Source: an uncultured Bacteroidales bacterium (GTDB taxonomy: Bacteria; Bacteroidota; Bacteroidia; Bacteroidales; P3). From it: a stretch of 64,000 bases of DNA. Position numbers and translations under genes: made by a program. The number at the start of each line of letters is the position of its first letter. The stretch's first letter is position 1. The notes beneath the pieces were generated by a model. It made no database searches and was not told where the DNA came from. It saw only the letters and a program-made list of their open reading frames with translations. The stretch lies in contig ONBB01000001.1 of assembly GCA_900315935.1 (NCBI GenBank), positions 124,001 to 188,000 of the forward strand, read 5' to 3'. Below, piece by piece: positions 25,144 through 33,915 of this stretch.

Positions 25144-27032
25144 GTCTGGATGAACTCGCCGTGGTGGCGGATGTGCTCCTGCAGCTCGCGGTAGAAGCGG
25201 TGGTGGCTCAGTGTCTGGGCGTTGCCTACTATAATAAGTTTCATGCGCGCACGAGTCATGGCGACGTTCATGCGGCGCAGGTCGCGCAGGAAGCCGATGT
25301 GCCCTTCGGCGTTGTCGCGCACCAGCGAGATGACAATCACGTCGCGCTCCTGCCCCTGGAAGCCGTCGACGGTGCCGACGGTGATGTGGCGGCGCAGCTT
25401 GCGGAAGTAGTGCTGCATCTTGAGCAGGCGGCGGATGAGGCGTGCCTGGCTGCGGTAGGGGGTGATGATGCCGAAGTCGATGCGCTCGGACTCGATCTTC
25501 TGTGGCGACAGCATGTCGATGTAGTCGCGCAGGGCGTGGATGACCAGCCGCGCCTCTTGGGCGTTGGTGAGGGAGCCGGTGTGGGTTCTCTTTTCTGGAT
25601 ATTCGGAGGATTCGGAATGTTCGGAGTTTTCGGAATGTTCTGATGTGTCGAGCCAGGTAAGCGGTGTGTCCAGGGGCGACACCATCCGTTGGGCGGCTTC
25701 GGGCGCGGCCTGCAGCTGGCCGTGGTAGAACCAGCGCGAGGGGAAGGCCATGATGTCCTCGTTCATGCGGTACTGTGTGGTCAGCAGGCTTACGCAGCGT
25801 GGATGTTGCGCCACCACCTTCTCCATCAGTGTCTTGGAGAGCCCTCCCTTGGCGGCGCCGAGGCTCTTCACGGTGGGTGGCAGCTGCTGGTGGTCGCCCC
25901 CCATCACCACGCGGTCGGCCCGCAGTATGGCGGCCCAGCAGGCGGGCTCCAGCGCCTGGGCGGCCTCGTCGATGAAGAGGGTGCTGAAGCGGCGACGCTC
26001 CATGAGGCGGTAGGCGCTGCCGATGAGGGTGCAGCTGACCACCCGTGCCTCCTCGAAGAGGTCGGCGTTGATTTTGATTTCCAGCTCGGTCTGCCGGTTG
26101 CGCAGGCGCTGGGCGCGTTCGCCACCGGCTCCTTCGCGCAGGGCCTTGCGGATGTTCCACAGCTCGTGGTAGTCGGGATGGGCCGAGTAGCGGCGCTCGT
26201 AGCTGCAGTCCAGCATCTCGTCGCTCATCCTCAACGGGTTGCCCACGCGCAGCACGTGCACCGAGCGGCGCATCAGCTGCTCGCTAATCCAGTCGACGGC
26301 GGCGTTGCTCGGCGCGCAGACCAGCACCTGTGCCTCGCGTTGCAGGGTCTCGATTATCGCCTCGACCAGGGTGGTGGTCTTGCCGGTGCCGGGCGGGCCG
26401 TGGATGATGCTCACCTCCTGGCACTCCACCACCTTCTGTATGGCGTCCTGCTGGCTGCGGTTGAGCCAGGGGAAGGAGAGGGCGGGCAGCTGGCGGAAGC
26501 CTGGCTGCGCCCGTCCCAGCAGCACGTCGCGCAGGCGCACGAACCGCTCGTCCTCGCGCCGTTCGGCGGCGGTGAGGGATTCAGTCATCACGCGGAACGA
26601 GGTGTTGTCCACCCCCAGCTGCACCCCCAGCAGGTGGCGGTCGGCCAGGGTGCGCAGGCTCTGCATGGCGGCCTGCGAGGGCACCGACAGGGTCATCCAG
26701 CCGTCGCCCACGCGTTCCACGTAGCACTGGTGCGGCACTTCGCGCGCACCGCTGTCTGTAAGGTAGAAGAGCGTTGTGGGGTGGCCGGGCTCGAAGTCCA
26801 GTTCGACCTCATCCTCGCTCACCTCGAAGCGCAGGTCTATTGTCAGTTGGTTCAGTGCGTTGCGGCCGCTGTTGCCTAGGGTGACAGGGTAGCGGCATGA
26901 GGGTTCGTGGATGGTGTTGCCGAAGGTGCCCATCCGACGCTCGAGGCTCCGCTGGTACGCCTGGCGCTCCTCCTCGAGCTCCATCGCCACCAGTTCCCGC
27001 AGACGGCTGAAGTATGTGCCGGTGTTTTCCAC
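25137..27032 (-). CDS. Superfamily 1B helicase, IGHMBP2/UPF1-like
   Basis: A 631-residue ATP-dependent nucleic-acid helicase. Motifs in order: Walker A GPPGTGKTTTLVE (residue about 211), TLFIDEAAQALEP (II), GDHQQLPPTV (III), QYRMNEDIMAFPS (IV), ITPYRSQARL, TVDGFQGQERDVIVIS (V) and RRMNVAMTRARMKLIIVG (VI). Bacteroidota carry one such protein of uncertain role in DNA or RNA metabolism. The start is a GTG, because the conserved N-terminus (YFSRLRELVAMELEEE) begins there, 5 bases after the HMA gene stop. An 18-residue Ser/Glu/His repeat (residues about 463-480, SEHSENSEHSESSEYPEK) interrupts the second RecA domain. The stop codon lies in the dispersed element. Confidence 0.9.
   Translation of the reverse strand: MENTGTYFSRLRELVAMELEEERQAYQRSLERRMGTFGNTIHEPSCRYPVTLGNSGRNALNQLTIDLRFEVSEDEVELDFEPGHPTTLFYLTDSGAREVPHQCYVERVGDGWMTLSVPSQAAMQSLRTLADRHLLGVQLGVDNTSFRVMTESLTAAERREDERFVRLRDVLLGRAQPGFRQLPALSFPWLNRSQQDAIQKVVECQEVSIIHGPPGTGKTTTLVEAIIETLQREAQVLVCAPSNAAVDWISEQLMRRSVHVLRVGNPLRMSDEMLDCSYERRYSAHPDYHELWNIRKALREGAGGERAQRLRNRQTELEIKINADLFEEARVVSCTLIGSAYRLMERRRFSTLFIDEAAQALEPACWAAILRADRVVMGGDHQQLPPTVKSLGAAKGGLSKTLMEKVVAQHPRCVSLLTTQYRMNEDIMAFPSRWFYHGQLQAAPEAAQRMVSPLDTPLTWLDTSEHSENSEHSESSEYPEKRTHTGSLTNAQEARLVIHALRDYIDMLSPQKIESERIDFGIITPYRSQARLIRRLLKMQHYFRKLRRHITVGTVDGFQGQERDVIVISLVRDNAEGHIGFLRDLRRMNVAMTRARMKLIIVGNAQTLSHHRFYRELQEHIRHHGEFIQTL
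25590..25646. repeat. In-frame short-word repeat inside the helicase gene
   Basis: Words of the type TTCGGAATG / TTCGGAGTT recur four to five times and encode the Ser/Glu/His insert of the helicase. The unit is close to 9 bases, so copy-number change would keep the frame. Confidence 0.65.
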
Positions 27033-27037
27033 GCGCG

Positions 27038-27349
27038 CTACCGTTTCTTTTTGCCCTCTTGCTGCGGTTGGTCGGAGACCAGCTTGGTGTCGTAGCCTAT
27101 CTTCTTCATGCCCTCCTGGAGGGTCTTGACGCTGGCCTTGCGGGAGTCGTAGGTGATGGTAACGTGCTGGGTCTCGAGGTCGGTCTCTACCTTGCGGACG
27201 CCTTTTTCGAAGCGCATGTTGCCCTTGATTTTGTTCTCGCACTTTTGGCAGTGCATCTGCGGGGTGGGTATGAGGACGGCGACGCGTATGTTGGCGGCGC
27301 CGAGGCCCAGCAGGAGGGCCATGAGGGTGATAAGGATGCTGTTTTTCAT
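27038..27349 (-). CDS. Exported heavy-metal-associated (HMA) domain protein
   Basis: A 103-residue protein with a hydrophobic signal or anchor segment (SILITLMALLLGLGAANI) and an HMA fold (residues about 23-90). The metal motif is MHCQKCENKI (CxxC), followed by GVRKVETDLETQHVTITYD, typical of copper-chaperone-like domains. The C-terminus is basic (QQEGKKKR). It lies 13 bases after the TonB receptor in a minus-strand metal cassette. It may deliver or sequester a soft metal in the periplasm. Confidence 0.87.
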   Translation of the reverse strand: MKNSILITLMALLLGLGAANIRVAVLIPTPQMHCQKCENKIKGNMRFEKGVRKVETDLETQHVTITYDSRKASVKTLQEGMKKIGYDTKLVSDQPQQEGKKKR

Positions 27350-27362
27350 GAGGATTTATTGT

Positions 27363-29387
27363 TTAGAATGTGGTACGTATTCCGGCGTAGGCCATGATGC
27401 CGTGGACAGGTCCCCATACGAGGGTGGGCTCGAAGGCGGGGCCGTAGGGGTCGGCGGCGTTGATGACGGGGTGCGGCTGGCGGTAGTTGGTCAGGTTCTC
27501 GCCGCCAATATATAATGAGAAGTGGCGGAACTCGCGGGTAACCTGCAGGTTGATCTGCGGGTAGGCGGGGAACTCGTCGTCCCACGAGGCGGTGCCGTCG
27601 GCCAGGGTGTAGGCTTTAGGCATGCGGCCGCCGCCGTTGAGTGCCAGGGTGAGGTCCACCTGCCAGATGCCCATCAGCGGCTTCCAGCCGATGGTAACGA
27701 GACCCTTGTAGCGGCTTTGGAGGGGTTTCTCCAGCAGTTGGCCGCCGTAGGTGCACATCACGTGGTTGTAGCGGAAGGCGGCCAGGAGGCTCCATTCGTC
27801 GCTGGGGTCATAGGTGGCGTCGACCTGTGCCGTGTGCGAGTAGGACTTGCCGTGCAGGTGGTCGAGGCGGATGGCCGTGGGGTCGCTGTCGTAGTCGACG
27901 ATAAGCTGGTCGGTGAAGTCGGTGTAGTAGTACTCGGCGTTAAGGGTCAGGGTGCGGTCGCCCACGGGGATGTAGAAGGCTGCGCTGATGCCCGTGTTGA
28001 GGGCGCTCTCCAATGTGGGCTGGAACAGCATCTGCTCGGCGAGGGTCATCGGCTGCACCGACACCACGCCGTGAGCCATGTCGAGGGTGCGACCCGAGGC
28101 GAGGACGTAGTGGTACTCGGCCAACGGGTGCACACTGCGGTGCCCGAGGCCGGCCGAGGCGCGGAGGGTGATGTGGTCGCTGGCCATCCATTTGAGGTGC
28201 ATCCTAGGCGTCAGGTAGAAGCCGTTGAGGTTGATGTGGTCGGCACGCAGGCCGGCCATGGCGGTGAACTTGTAGGAGGGCTTGTAGGTGTACTGCACGT
28301 ATGCGCCGGGGGTGGTCTCGCGCCAGGCCATGTCGCCCTGCCCGGCCGCCAGCAGCAGGCGCTCGTCGGCATGCTCCATGTTGAGGCTCAGGCCGGTGGA
28401 GAGCGAGTGGTCGTGGTTGAAGTCGTGCTCCAACACCAGCTGGCTGCTGAAGTTCACCTGGTCGTTGCCGTACCCTTTGGGACCGAAGGTGCCGTCAAGG
28501 TTGTAGAGGCTACCGTTGGCCAGTAGGGCGATGTTGGTGTTGTGCTCTTGCTCGAGGAGGTAGGCGTGCTTCATATAAGCCTCCATGCGGCGGGCGTCGA
28601 GCTGTATGCGGAAGGGGTTCTCCACATGGTGCACCTGTCCGCCCTCGCGGCGCTCCTGCAGGAAGCCGAGGCCGGCGTGCATGATGTAGCGCCCTTTGGC
28701 GTAGTACCAGCGGTTCATCAGGTGCAGCTGGCGCAGGGCGGGGGAGTCGAGCCAGTGGTCGCCGTTGTCGTCGTGGTGGCCGAAGTCCTCCTCGTAGTGC
28801 GCCAGAAGGATGGTGCTCAGGTGGTGGTTCAGGTGCCGGTTGACAGCGGCGTTGAACTCGCCTTTGAGGCGGCTGTCGCCGTAGAGGTTGAGGCTGACGG
28901 CGGGGTCGTCCTCGGGCTTGAGGTATTCGACGTTGATTTGGCCGGTGATGCTCTGGGGGCCGTTCTTGACGCTGGAGGCACCCTTGCTGACCGAGATGGA
29001 CTTCATCCAGGCCCCCGGCACGTAGCCGAGCGAGTAGGGGAGGCTGGCGCCGGTGGAGGCGGGCTGCCCTTCGGTGAGCATCTGCACGTATTGTCCGCTG
29101 AGGCCCAGCAGCTTGATCTGACGGGCACCGACGGCGGCATCGTTGTAATTGACGTCGACCGAGGGGTTGGTGATGAAACTTTCGCCGAGGTTGCAGCAGG
29201 CGGCGCGGAAGAGCTCGCCCTGCCCTATCTGGTGCCCGTTCTCGGCGCTGCCGAGGCGGCTCATGCCTTCGGCGCGGGCTTGGATGGAGACCTCGCCCAG
29301 GGTGGCGGTCTTCACCGTGTCGGTTTGCTGTGCCGCCAGCCCAAAGCACAGGGACAGGCATGCGCACAGCATGAATGTTTTTTGCAT
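27363..29387 (-). CDS. TonB-dependent outer-membrane receptor, probably for a metal
   Basis: A 674-residue receptor. After a signal peptide (KTFMLCACLSLCFGLAAQ) the plug domain starts near EVSIQARAEGMSRLG and includes VSKGASSVKNGPQSITGQINVEY. The barrel fills the rest and ends with an aromatic residue (YAGIRTTF). A short His/Asp-rich loop (DFGHHDDNGDHW) could bind metal. The neighbouring HMA protein and Cys-rich protein support copper or a similar metal rather than a siderophore or glycan. No SusD partner or carboxypeptidase-like N-terminal domain is present. The ATG at 29387 begins the signal peptide. Confidence 0.9.
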   Translation of the reverse strand: MQKTFMLCACLSLCFGLAAQQTDTVKTATLGEVSIQARAEGMSRLGSAENGHQIGQGELFRAACCNLGESFITNPSVDVNYNDAAVGARQIKLLGLSGQYVQMLTEGQPASTGASLPYSLGYVPGAWMKSISVSKGASSVKNGPQSITGQINVEYLKPEDDPAVSLNLYGDSRLKGEFNAAVNRHLNHHLSTILLAHYEEDFGHHDDNGDHWLDSPALRQLHLMNRWYYAKGRYIMHAGLGFLQERREGGQVHHVENPFRIQLDARRMEAYMKHAYLLEQEHNTNIALLANGSLYNLDGTFGPKGYGNDQVNFSSQLVLEHDFNHDHSLSTGLSLNMEHADERLLLAAGQGDMAWRETTPGAYVQYTYKPSYKFTAMAGLRADHINLNGFYLTPRMHLKWMASDHITLRASAGLGHRSVHPLAEYHYVLASGRTLDMAHGVVSVQPMTLAEQMLFQPTLESALNTGISAAFYIPVGDRTLTLNAEYYYTDFTDQLIVDYDSDPTAIRLDHLHGKSYSHTAQVDATYDPSDEWSLLAAFRYNHVMCTYGGQLLEKPLQSRYKGLVTIGWKPLMGIWQVDLTLALNGGGRMPKAYTLADGTASWDDEFPAYPQINLQVTREFRHFSLYIGGENLTNYRQPHPVINAADPYGPAFEPTLVWGPVHGIMAYAGIRTTF

Positions 29388-29448
29388 AAATGATTGATGA
29401 TTAATGCGTTTGACAAAAGGTTGGTGCCGTAAAGAACAGGGCACCATG

Positions 29449-29808
29449 TCAAACACGCATCACCATGGAAAGCCGCCCGGGGGGCGGAGAGGTTGGGGAC
29501 TGGAGCGAGGAGTGGGGGGGGAGGAATGAGGAGTGAGGAATGAGGAGTGGGGAGTGAGGAGTGGGGAGCAGAAAGGCTTGCGTAAGTTCCACCGGCACCT
29601 TGAGGGTGGCAACCACTTCGCTGTCAGACATCTGCAGCACTTCGACGGTCATACAGCTGCGGTCCGAACCGCAGCAGCCCTCGTCGAGGGGCAGCACCAA
29701 GGTGGTCTCGCCGGAGCATGCGCAGGTCATCAATCCCACTCCAGACGAGCTGAAGAGGATGATAATCAGCGTAGTGATGGCGATTGCGGTATGTGCAAGG
29801 TGCCTCAT
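29449..29808 (-). CDS. Small exported Cys-rich protein (HYC_CC_PP-like)
   Basis: A 119-residue protein with a hydrophobic N-terminal segment (TAIAITTLIIILFSSSGVGL), then TCACSGE and GCCGSDRSC. It resembles the Bacteroidota HYC_CC_PP family, which I recall occurring upstream of TonB receptors. The His of the first motif is absent, so the assignment is tentative. The last 40 residues are low-complexity Pro/Ser/His (LLPTPHSPLLIPHSSFL), encoded by a simple repeat array, so the ancestral C-terminus has been replaced or extended. The ATG at 29808 starts the hydrophobic segment. It is first in the metal cassette, 61 bases before the receptor. Confidence 0.65.
   Translation of the reverse strand: MRHLAHTAIAITTLIIILFSSSGVGLMTCACSGETTLVLPLDEGCCGSDRSCMTVEVLQMSDSEVVATLKVPVELTQAFLLPTPHSPLLIPHSSFLPPHSSLQSPTSPPPGRLSMVMRV
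29511..29578. repeat. GAGGAATGAGGAGTG word array within a coding 3' end
   Basis: Words GGAATGAGGAGTGA and GGGGAGTGAGGAGT are repeated directly. On the minus strand they are translated as the Pro/Ser/His tail of the Cys-rich protein. The same words in the other orientation (CTCATTCCTCATC) occur inside the kinase gene at 37682. Confidence 0.7.
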
Positions 29809-29920
29809 TTCGAGTGCAAAAGTACGAATTAATTCCCATTCGACCAAATTTTTCTTTCAACACACTGGGTATCAGTGAGGTGTGATTTATCAGAATGCTG
29901 CGGCAAAAACTGCGAAAAAA

Positions 29921-30020
29921 GCCGAAAAAAGGCTCAAAATGGCTCAATTTTAACTGGCTGATAATTAGGACATAAAAGGCTTCCCCTTTTTCTCCTCTTC
30001 TTACCCTCTTCTTCCTCTCT
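29921..30020 (+). repeat. Two-copy intergenic element, copy 2
   Basis: Begins GCGAAAAAAGCCGAAAAAAG and ends CTCCTCTTCTTACCCTCTTC. It matches the minus strand of 17670-17778 along its full length. In the frame that is open in copy 1 this copy has two stop codons. Confidence 0.7.
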
Positions 30021-30064
30021 TGCGGAACGGAGGGGGTGGGCGGAGGGGATGGTTGGAAAATTGG

Positions 30065-30096
30065 TTTGCGTGTTTGACAAAAAAGTTGTATCTTTG
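30065..30096 (+). promoter_or_regulatory. Promoter of the large surface-protein gene
   Basis: TTTG (30065-30068), 20 bases, TATCTTTG (30089-30096). The leader to the ATG is about 40 bases. Confidence 0.65.
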
Positions 30097-30144
30097 CATT
30101 CAAGATGACAATTGTGTTTTAACGACAAATTACAGTAAATTAAG

Positions 30145-33100
30145 ATGATACGACTATTGCATAGAATCGTTTGGGGGATATTTTTTCTGTTTTTGACCCT
30201 TACGGCCCTGTCGCAGGGTGCAGCCAACGCGGTTTACCTCGACGACCGCGAGAACCACAGCTGGAGCTACTACAGCGACCCCGCCAACCCCGTGCGTAGC
30301 CTGAACCCGGCCGATGTAAAAATCACTTACTACGGCTACGGCACCAACACGATGTACAGCAGCAACGCGGCCACGCCTTCGGGCAATCCCGACGTGAACG
30401 TGGCGGCCTCGCAGGTGGGTATCGGCATCGACGCTCCCGGCAAGAACACCTATGTCTACCTCAAGACCCTGGAGCGCCGCGGAGGCACGACGGCGACGAG
30501 CAAGGCCGCCGCGACGGGTCCCTGCAAGTACCGCGTTATCCCCAACCCGTTCAGCATCCGCCCCACCCACGGCAGCGGCGACACGCGCTGGCGCGGCTTC
30601 TACCGCTGGAGGGTGAAACGCCTGGTGGGCGGCGCCATCTACACCGACATGGCCAAGACGCAGAGCGTGGCGGTGGGCGGCTATGTCGACCCCGAGCAGC
30701 TGCTGTGGCTCGCCCCGGCGGCGGAGTACGGCATGGAGATTGACCTAGAGGCCATCTGGGCGCGCGCCTTCGTGTTCACCGCCACCGAGGCGGCCACGGG
30801 CATCAATGCCATCGGCCTCACGACGGCGCAGTACGCCACCGGCCCCAACGCCCACGAGCGCAACTTCGTGGTCATCACGCCCTCGAACATCGGCACCATC
30901 ACCAGCGGCAGCGAGACCGTGCTGGCCTACAGCATGCACCCCTCGACCATCATGGGCGTGTATCCCGACGGCACCGACGGCAGCAACAGCACCCGCCTCA
31001 CCGCCGTGCCGAGCAGCGTGTTCCTCAACCAGCACTATTTCTGCATGGCCGACACCAAGTTCGAGTACATCTGGATCAACGGTCCGACCAAGACCTTCGC
31101 CGGCAACGACTTCAACATGACCATCGGCCGCCGCTGCGTGAACCTGAACGGAGGCCAGAGCCTGCGCCGCGTCGTGGGCATGAGTCTCGCTATCCCTTAT
31201 CGCACGAGCCGCATCGTCTACACCATCGACACCAACTATGTCGAGACCACCGACACCACATGGAACGAAGACCATACGTCCTACACCATCGCCATGAAGG
31301 CCGTCTACGACACCACCGACATCCAGACGGTCTACAGCATGGCCTTGAAGGATGCATACGATGAATACGACTTCGAGTCGGCTTTCTTCACCCGTATAGA
31401 GAGCGGCCAGTACAAGGACGTGCTGCCCCACTGGTGCGGCATCGACCCCTCGGGCCTCAACAGCGACTGGTACTGGACCCCCGGCGTTGTTGGAGAATCG
31501 AACCAGCCAGGCATCTACTACGGCTCGTGGAACTGCCCCTTCATCAAAATCTCTCATACCACCTTCGGCAGCGACTACGACCGCAGCATCAACCAGCACA
31601 ACCAACTGAAAATCACTAACTATATCTTTGGTTCTTACTCCCACTGGTTCAACGAGTTGCCTGCCACCACCGGTGTGGACCAATACAACTGGTACGTCAA
31701 GAGCGGCGACTTCCTGCCCGGGCGCTTCGACTATGGGCAGGGCGGTGCCACCGCATTCTACCTAGGCGGAGTCGGCTACGATACAGGCTACATGGGGCAC
31801 CGCTGCATCTACGTCGAGGGCGGCCTGCTGCAGGGCATCGCCGGTGGCATGGACGAGTCGTACGATGTCAATGGCAACTATCAGTACGCGTGGGATTTCG
31901 TGGATCTGACCGACACCAATATATGGATACGCGTCTACGGCGGCCACCTGCGGGGACATATCTACGGCGGCGGCGAGTACGTGGAGTCCGGCGGCAAGAA
32001 GCGCATCGTCGTAACCGGCGGCATCGTCAACGGCTGGATAGCCGGCGGCGCCAACGGCACCAACACCACGGCCGGCGAAGTGAACGGTGACACTTACGTG
32101 TATGTAGGCGGTCGCGCCCGCGTAGAGCATTCGGCCGCCGACCCCAAGATCGGCGCCGCGTATGGCGGCAATGTCTTCGGTGCCGGCTGCGGCCACCCCG
32201 ATGCCACCAGCACCACCGCCACCACGGGCAAGGTGAAGAACTCCACTGTGGTCATCGCCGACAGTTGCTACATCTCGCGCAACGTCTACGGCGGCGGCCA
32301 CTTCGGCGGCGTGGTCGGCACCGGCGCCCGGATCTACATCCTGGGTGGCACCGTGGAGGGCAAGGTCTTCGGCGGCGCCAACCAGCAGATGGGCAAGCAG
32401 GTGGACATCGTGATGCGCGGCGGCCAGGTGAAAGGCGGCGTCTACGGCGGCTCCAACATCAGCGGCGCCATCCAGGGGCCGGTCAACGTGAACATCCAGG
32501 GCGGCACCGTGGGCTATCCCGACTGCGCCGACACGCTGGGCTGCGTCTTCGGCTGCGGCTATGGCGAGAACACCTCGGTGGTGGGCAGCGTCTCCGTCGC
32601 CATCGGCAGCGCGTTGTCCAAGCGGCCCCACGTGAACGACCCCGTCATCCACAGCAACGTCTACGGCGGCGGCTTCAAAGCCCCCTACAATTCCGAAGGC
32701 AAGACCTTCCGCGTAACCACTTGGAACGGTGAAATCAAAGGCTCCGTCTACGGCGGCGGCCTCGGCACCACGGCCGTCATCAACGGCAACACCAACGTCA
32801 ACATCTTCGGCACCACCACCGTCCGCGAAAACATCTACGGCGGCGGCAACATGGGCAAGGTGTCGGGCAACACCCAGGTGATTATCGGCGAAGACAACAA
32901 CACCTACACCATCACCGCCGTGCCCAACAATGCCGCGATGGGCAGCGTGTCGGGCGGCGGCACCTACCCGGCCAACACGGACATCCTGCTCCGCGCCACC
33001 CCCGCCGGCGGGCACTGGTTCAAGCAGTGGTCCGACGGCAACACCAGCAACCCCCGCAACGTAACGGTGAGCCGCAACGCCACCTTTACCGCCGAGTTCG

Positions 33101-33894
33101 AAGTTACCCCCACCTTCACCATCACCGTAACGTCCGCCGACCCCACGATGGGTACCGTGGAGGGTGGCGGCACCTACCTGGCGGAGAGCGTAATCAGCAT
33201 CCGCGCCACCGCCAGCAATGGGCACCGCTTCACCCGCTGGAGCGACGGCAACACCAGCAACCCCCGCTCCGTCACCGTGCGCGGCGATGTTACCTACACG
33301 GCCGAGTTCGAGGAGAGCGTAATCGGATGGGTCGACCTGGGACTGCCCAGCGGCCTGCTGTGGACTGAGGTCAACCTGGGTGCCGAACAGCCCTCGGACT
33401 ACGGCGACTACTACGCCTGGGCCGACATCACCCCCAACAAGGCCAACTACTCCAACGCCACCACCGCCTACTACAGCGGCTCGGCCTACACCAAGTACAA
33501 CAGCACCGACGGCCTGACTACCCTGCAGCCCGAGGACGATATCGCCACCATCACCCTCGGCGGCGACGCACACATACCGACCATGGCCGAATGGCAGGAA
33601 CTGCTCAGCAACACCACCGTTGCCAACGAGACCCTGAACGGCGTTGCCGGGCGCAGGTTCACCAGCAAAATCAACGGCAACTCCTTCTTTGTGCCCTTCA
33701 CTGGCTACAAGAGCAGTACCTCCACCTACGGAGCCGGCAGCAACACCTACTTCTGGTCCTCGACCCTCAGTTCGAGCACCAACAACAACGCCGTCGACGT
33801 CTACATCACGACCTCCTCGGCCAACTTCTACAGCGGCAGCAGCGGCGAGAGCCGCCACTACGGCTTCCCCATCCGCGCGGTGCGCAGCAGGTAA
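30145..33894 (+). CDS. Large secreted repeat protein with InlB-type repeats and FISUMP domain
   Basis: A 1249-residue protein with a signal peptide (HRIVWGIFFLFLTLTALSQ). The middle (residues about 540-920) has about ten repeats built around YGG or FGG (VYGGGHFGG, VFGGAN, SVYGGGLGT, NIYGGGNMG), each followed by a Val/Ile-rich strand, as in a beta-solenoid. Two InlB B-like repeats follow (about 920-1060), each with GGGTY and RW/QWSDGNTSNPR. The C-terminus (from WVDLGLPSGLLWTEVNLGA) is a FISUMP domain. No T9SS sorting domain is recognisable, so export to the surface is unexplained. I infer an adhesin or matrix role from architecture only. Codon use is strongly C-ending, as in the hydrogenase genes. 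Confidence 0.85.
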   Translation: MIRLLHRIVWGIFFLFLTLTALSQGAANAVYLDDRENHSWSYYSDPANPVRSLNPADVKITYYGYGTNTMYSSNAATPSGNPDVNVAASQVGIGIDAPGKNTYVYLKTLERRGGTTATSKAAATGPCKYRVIPNPFSIRPTHGSGDTRWRGFYRWRVKRLVGGAIYTDMAKTQSVAVGGYVDPEQLLWLAPAAEYGMEIDLEAIWARAFVFTATEAATGINAIGLTTAQYATGPNAHERNFVVITPSNIGTITSGSETVLAYSMHPSTIMGVYPDGTDGSNSTRLTAVPSSVFLNQHYFCMADTKFEYIWINGPTKTFAGNDFNMTIGRRCVNLNGGQSLRRVVGMSLAIPYRTSRIVYTIDTNYVETTDTTWNEDHTSYTIAMKAVYDTTDIQTVYSMALKDAYDEYDFESAFFTRIESGQYKDVLPHWCGIDPSGLNSDWYWTPGVVGESNQPGIYYGSWNCPFIKISHTTFGSDYDRSINQHNQLKITNYIFGSYSHWFNELPATTGVDQYNWYVKSGDFLPGRFDYGQGGATAFYLGGVGYDTGYMGHRCIYVEGGLLQGIAGGMDESYDVNGNYQYAWDFVDLTDTNIWIRVYGGHLRGHIYGGGEYVESGGKKRIVVTGGIVNGWIAGGANGTNTTAGEVNGDTYVYVGGRARVEHSAADPKIGAAYGGNVFGAGCGHPDATSTTATTGKVKNSTVVIADSCYISRNVYGGGHFGGVVGTGARIYILGGTVEGKVFGGANQQMGKQVDIVMRGGQVKGGVYGGSNISGAIQGPVNVNIQGGTVGYPDCADTLGCVFGCGYGENTSVVGSVSVAIGSALSKRPHVNDPVIHSNVYGGGFKAPYNSEGKTFRVTTWNGEIKGSVYGGGLGTTAVINGNTNVNIFGTTTVRENIYGGGNMGKVSGNTQVIIGEDNNTYTITAVPNNAAMGSVSGGGTYPANTDILLRATPAGGHWFKQWSDGNTSNPRNVTVSRNATFTAEFEVTPTFTITVTSADPTMGTVEGGGTYLAESVISIRATASNGHRFTRWSDGNTSNPRSVTVRGDVTYTAEFEESVIGWVDLGLPSGLLWTEVNLGAEQPSDYGDYYAWADITPNKANYSNATTAYYSGSAYTKYNSTDGLTTLQPEDDIATITLGGDAHIPTMAEWQELLSNTTVANETLNGVAGRRFTSKINGNSFFVPFTGYKSSTSTYGAGSNTYFWSSTLSSSTNNNAVDVYITTSSANFYSGSSGESRHYGFPIRAVRSR

Positions 33895-33915
33895 ACCCTC
33901 CTCAACAGAAAGAAC

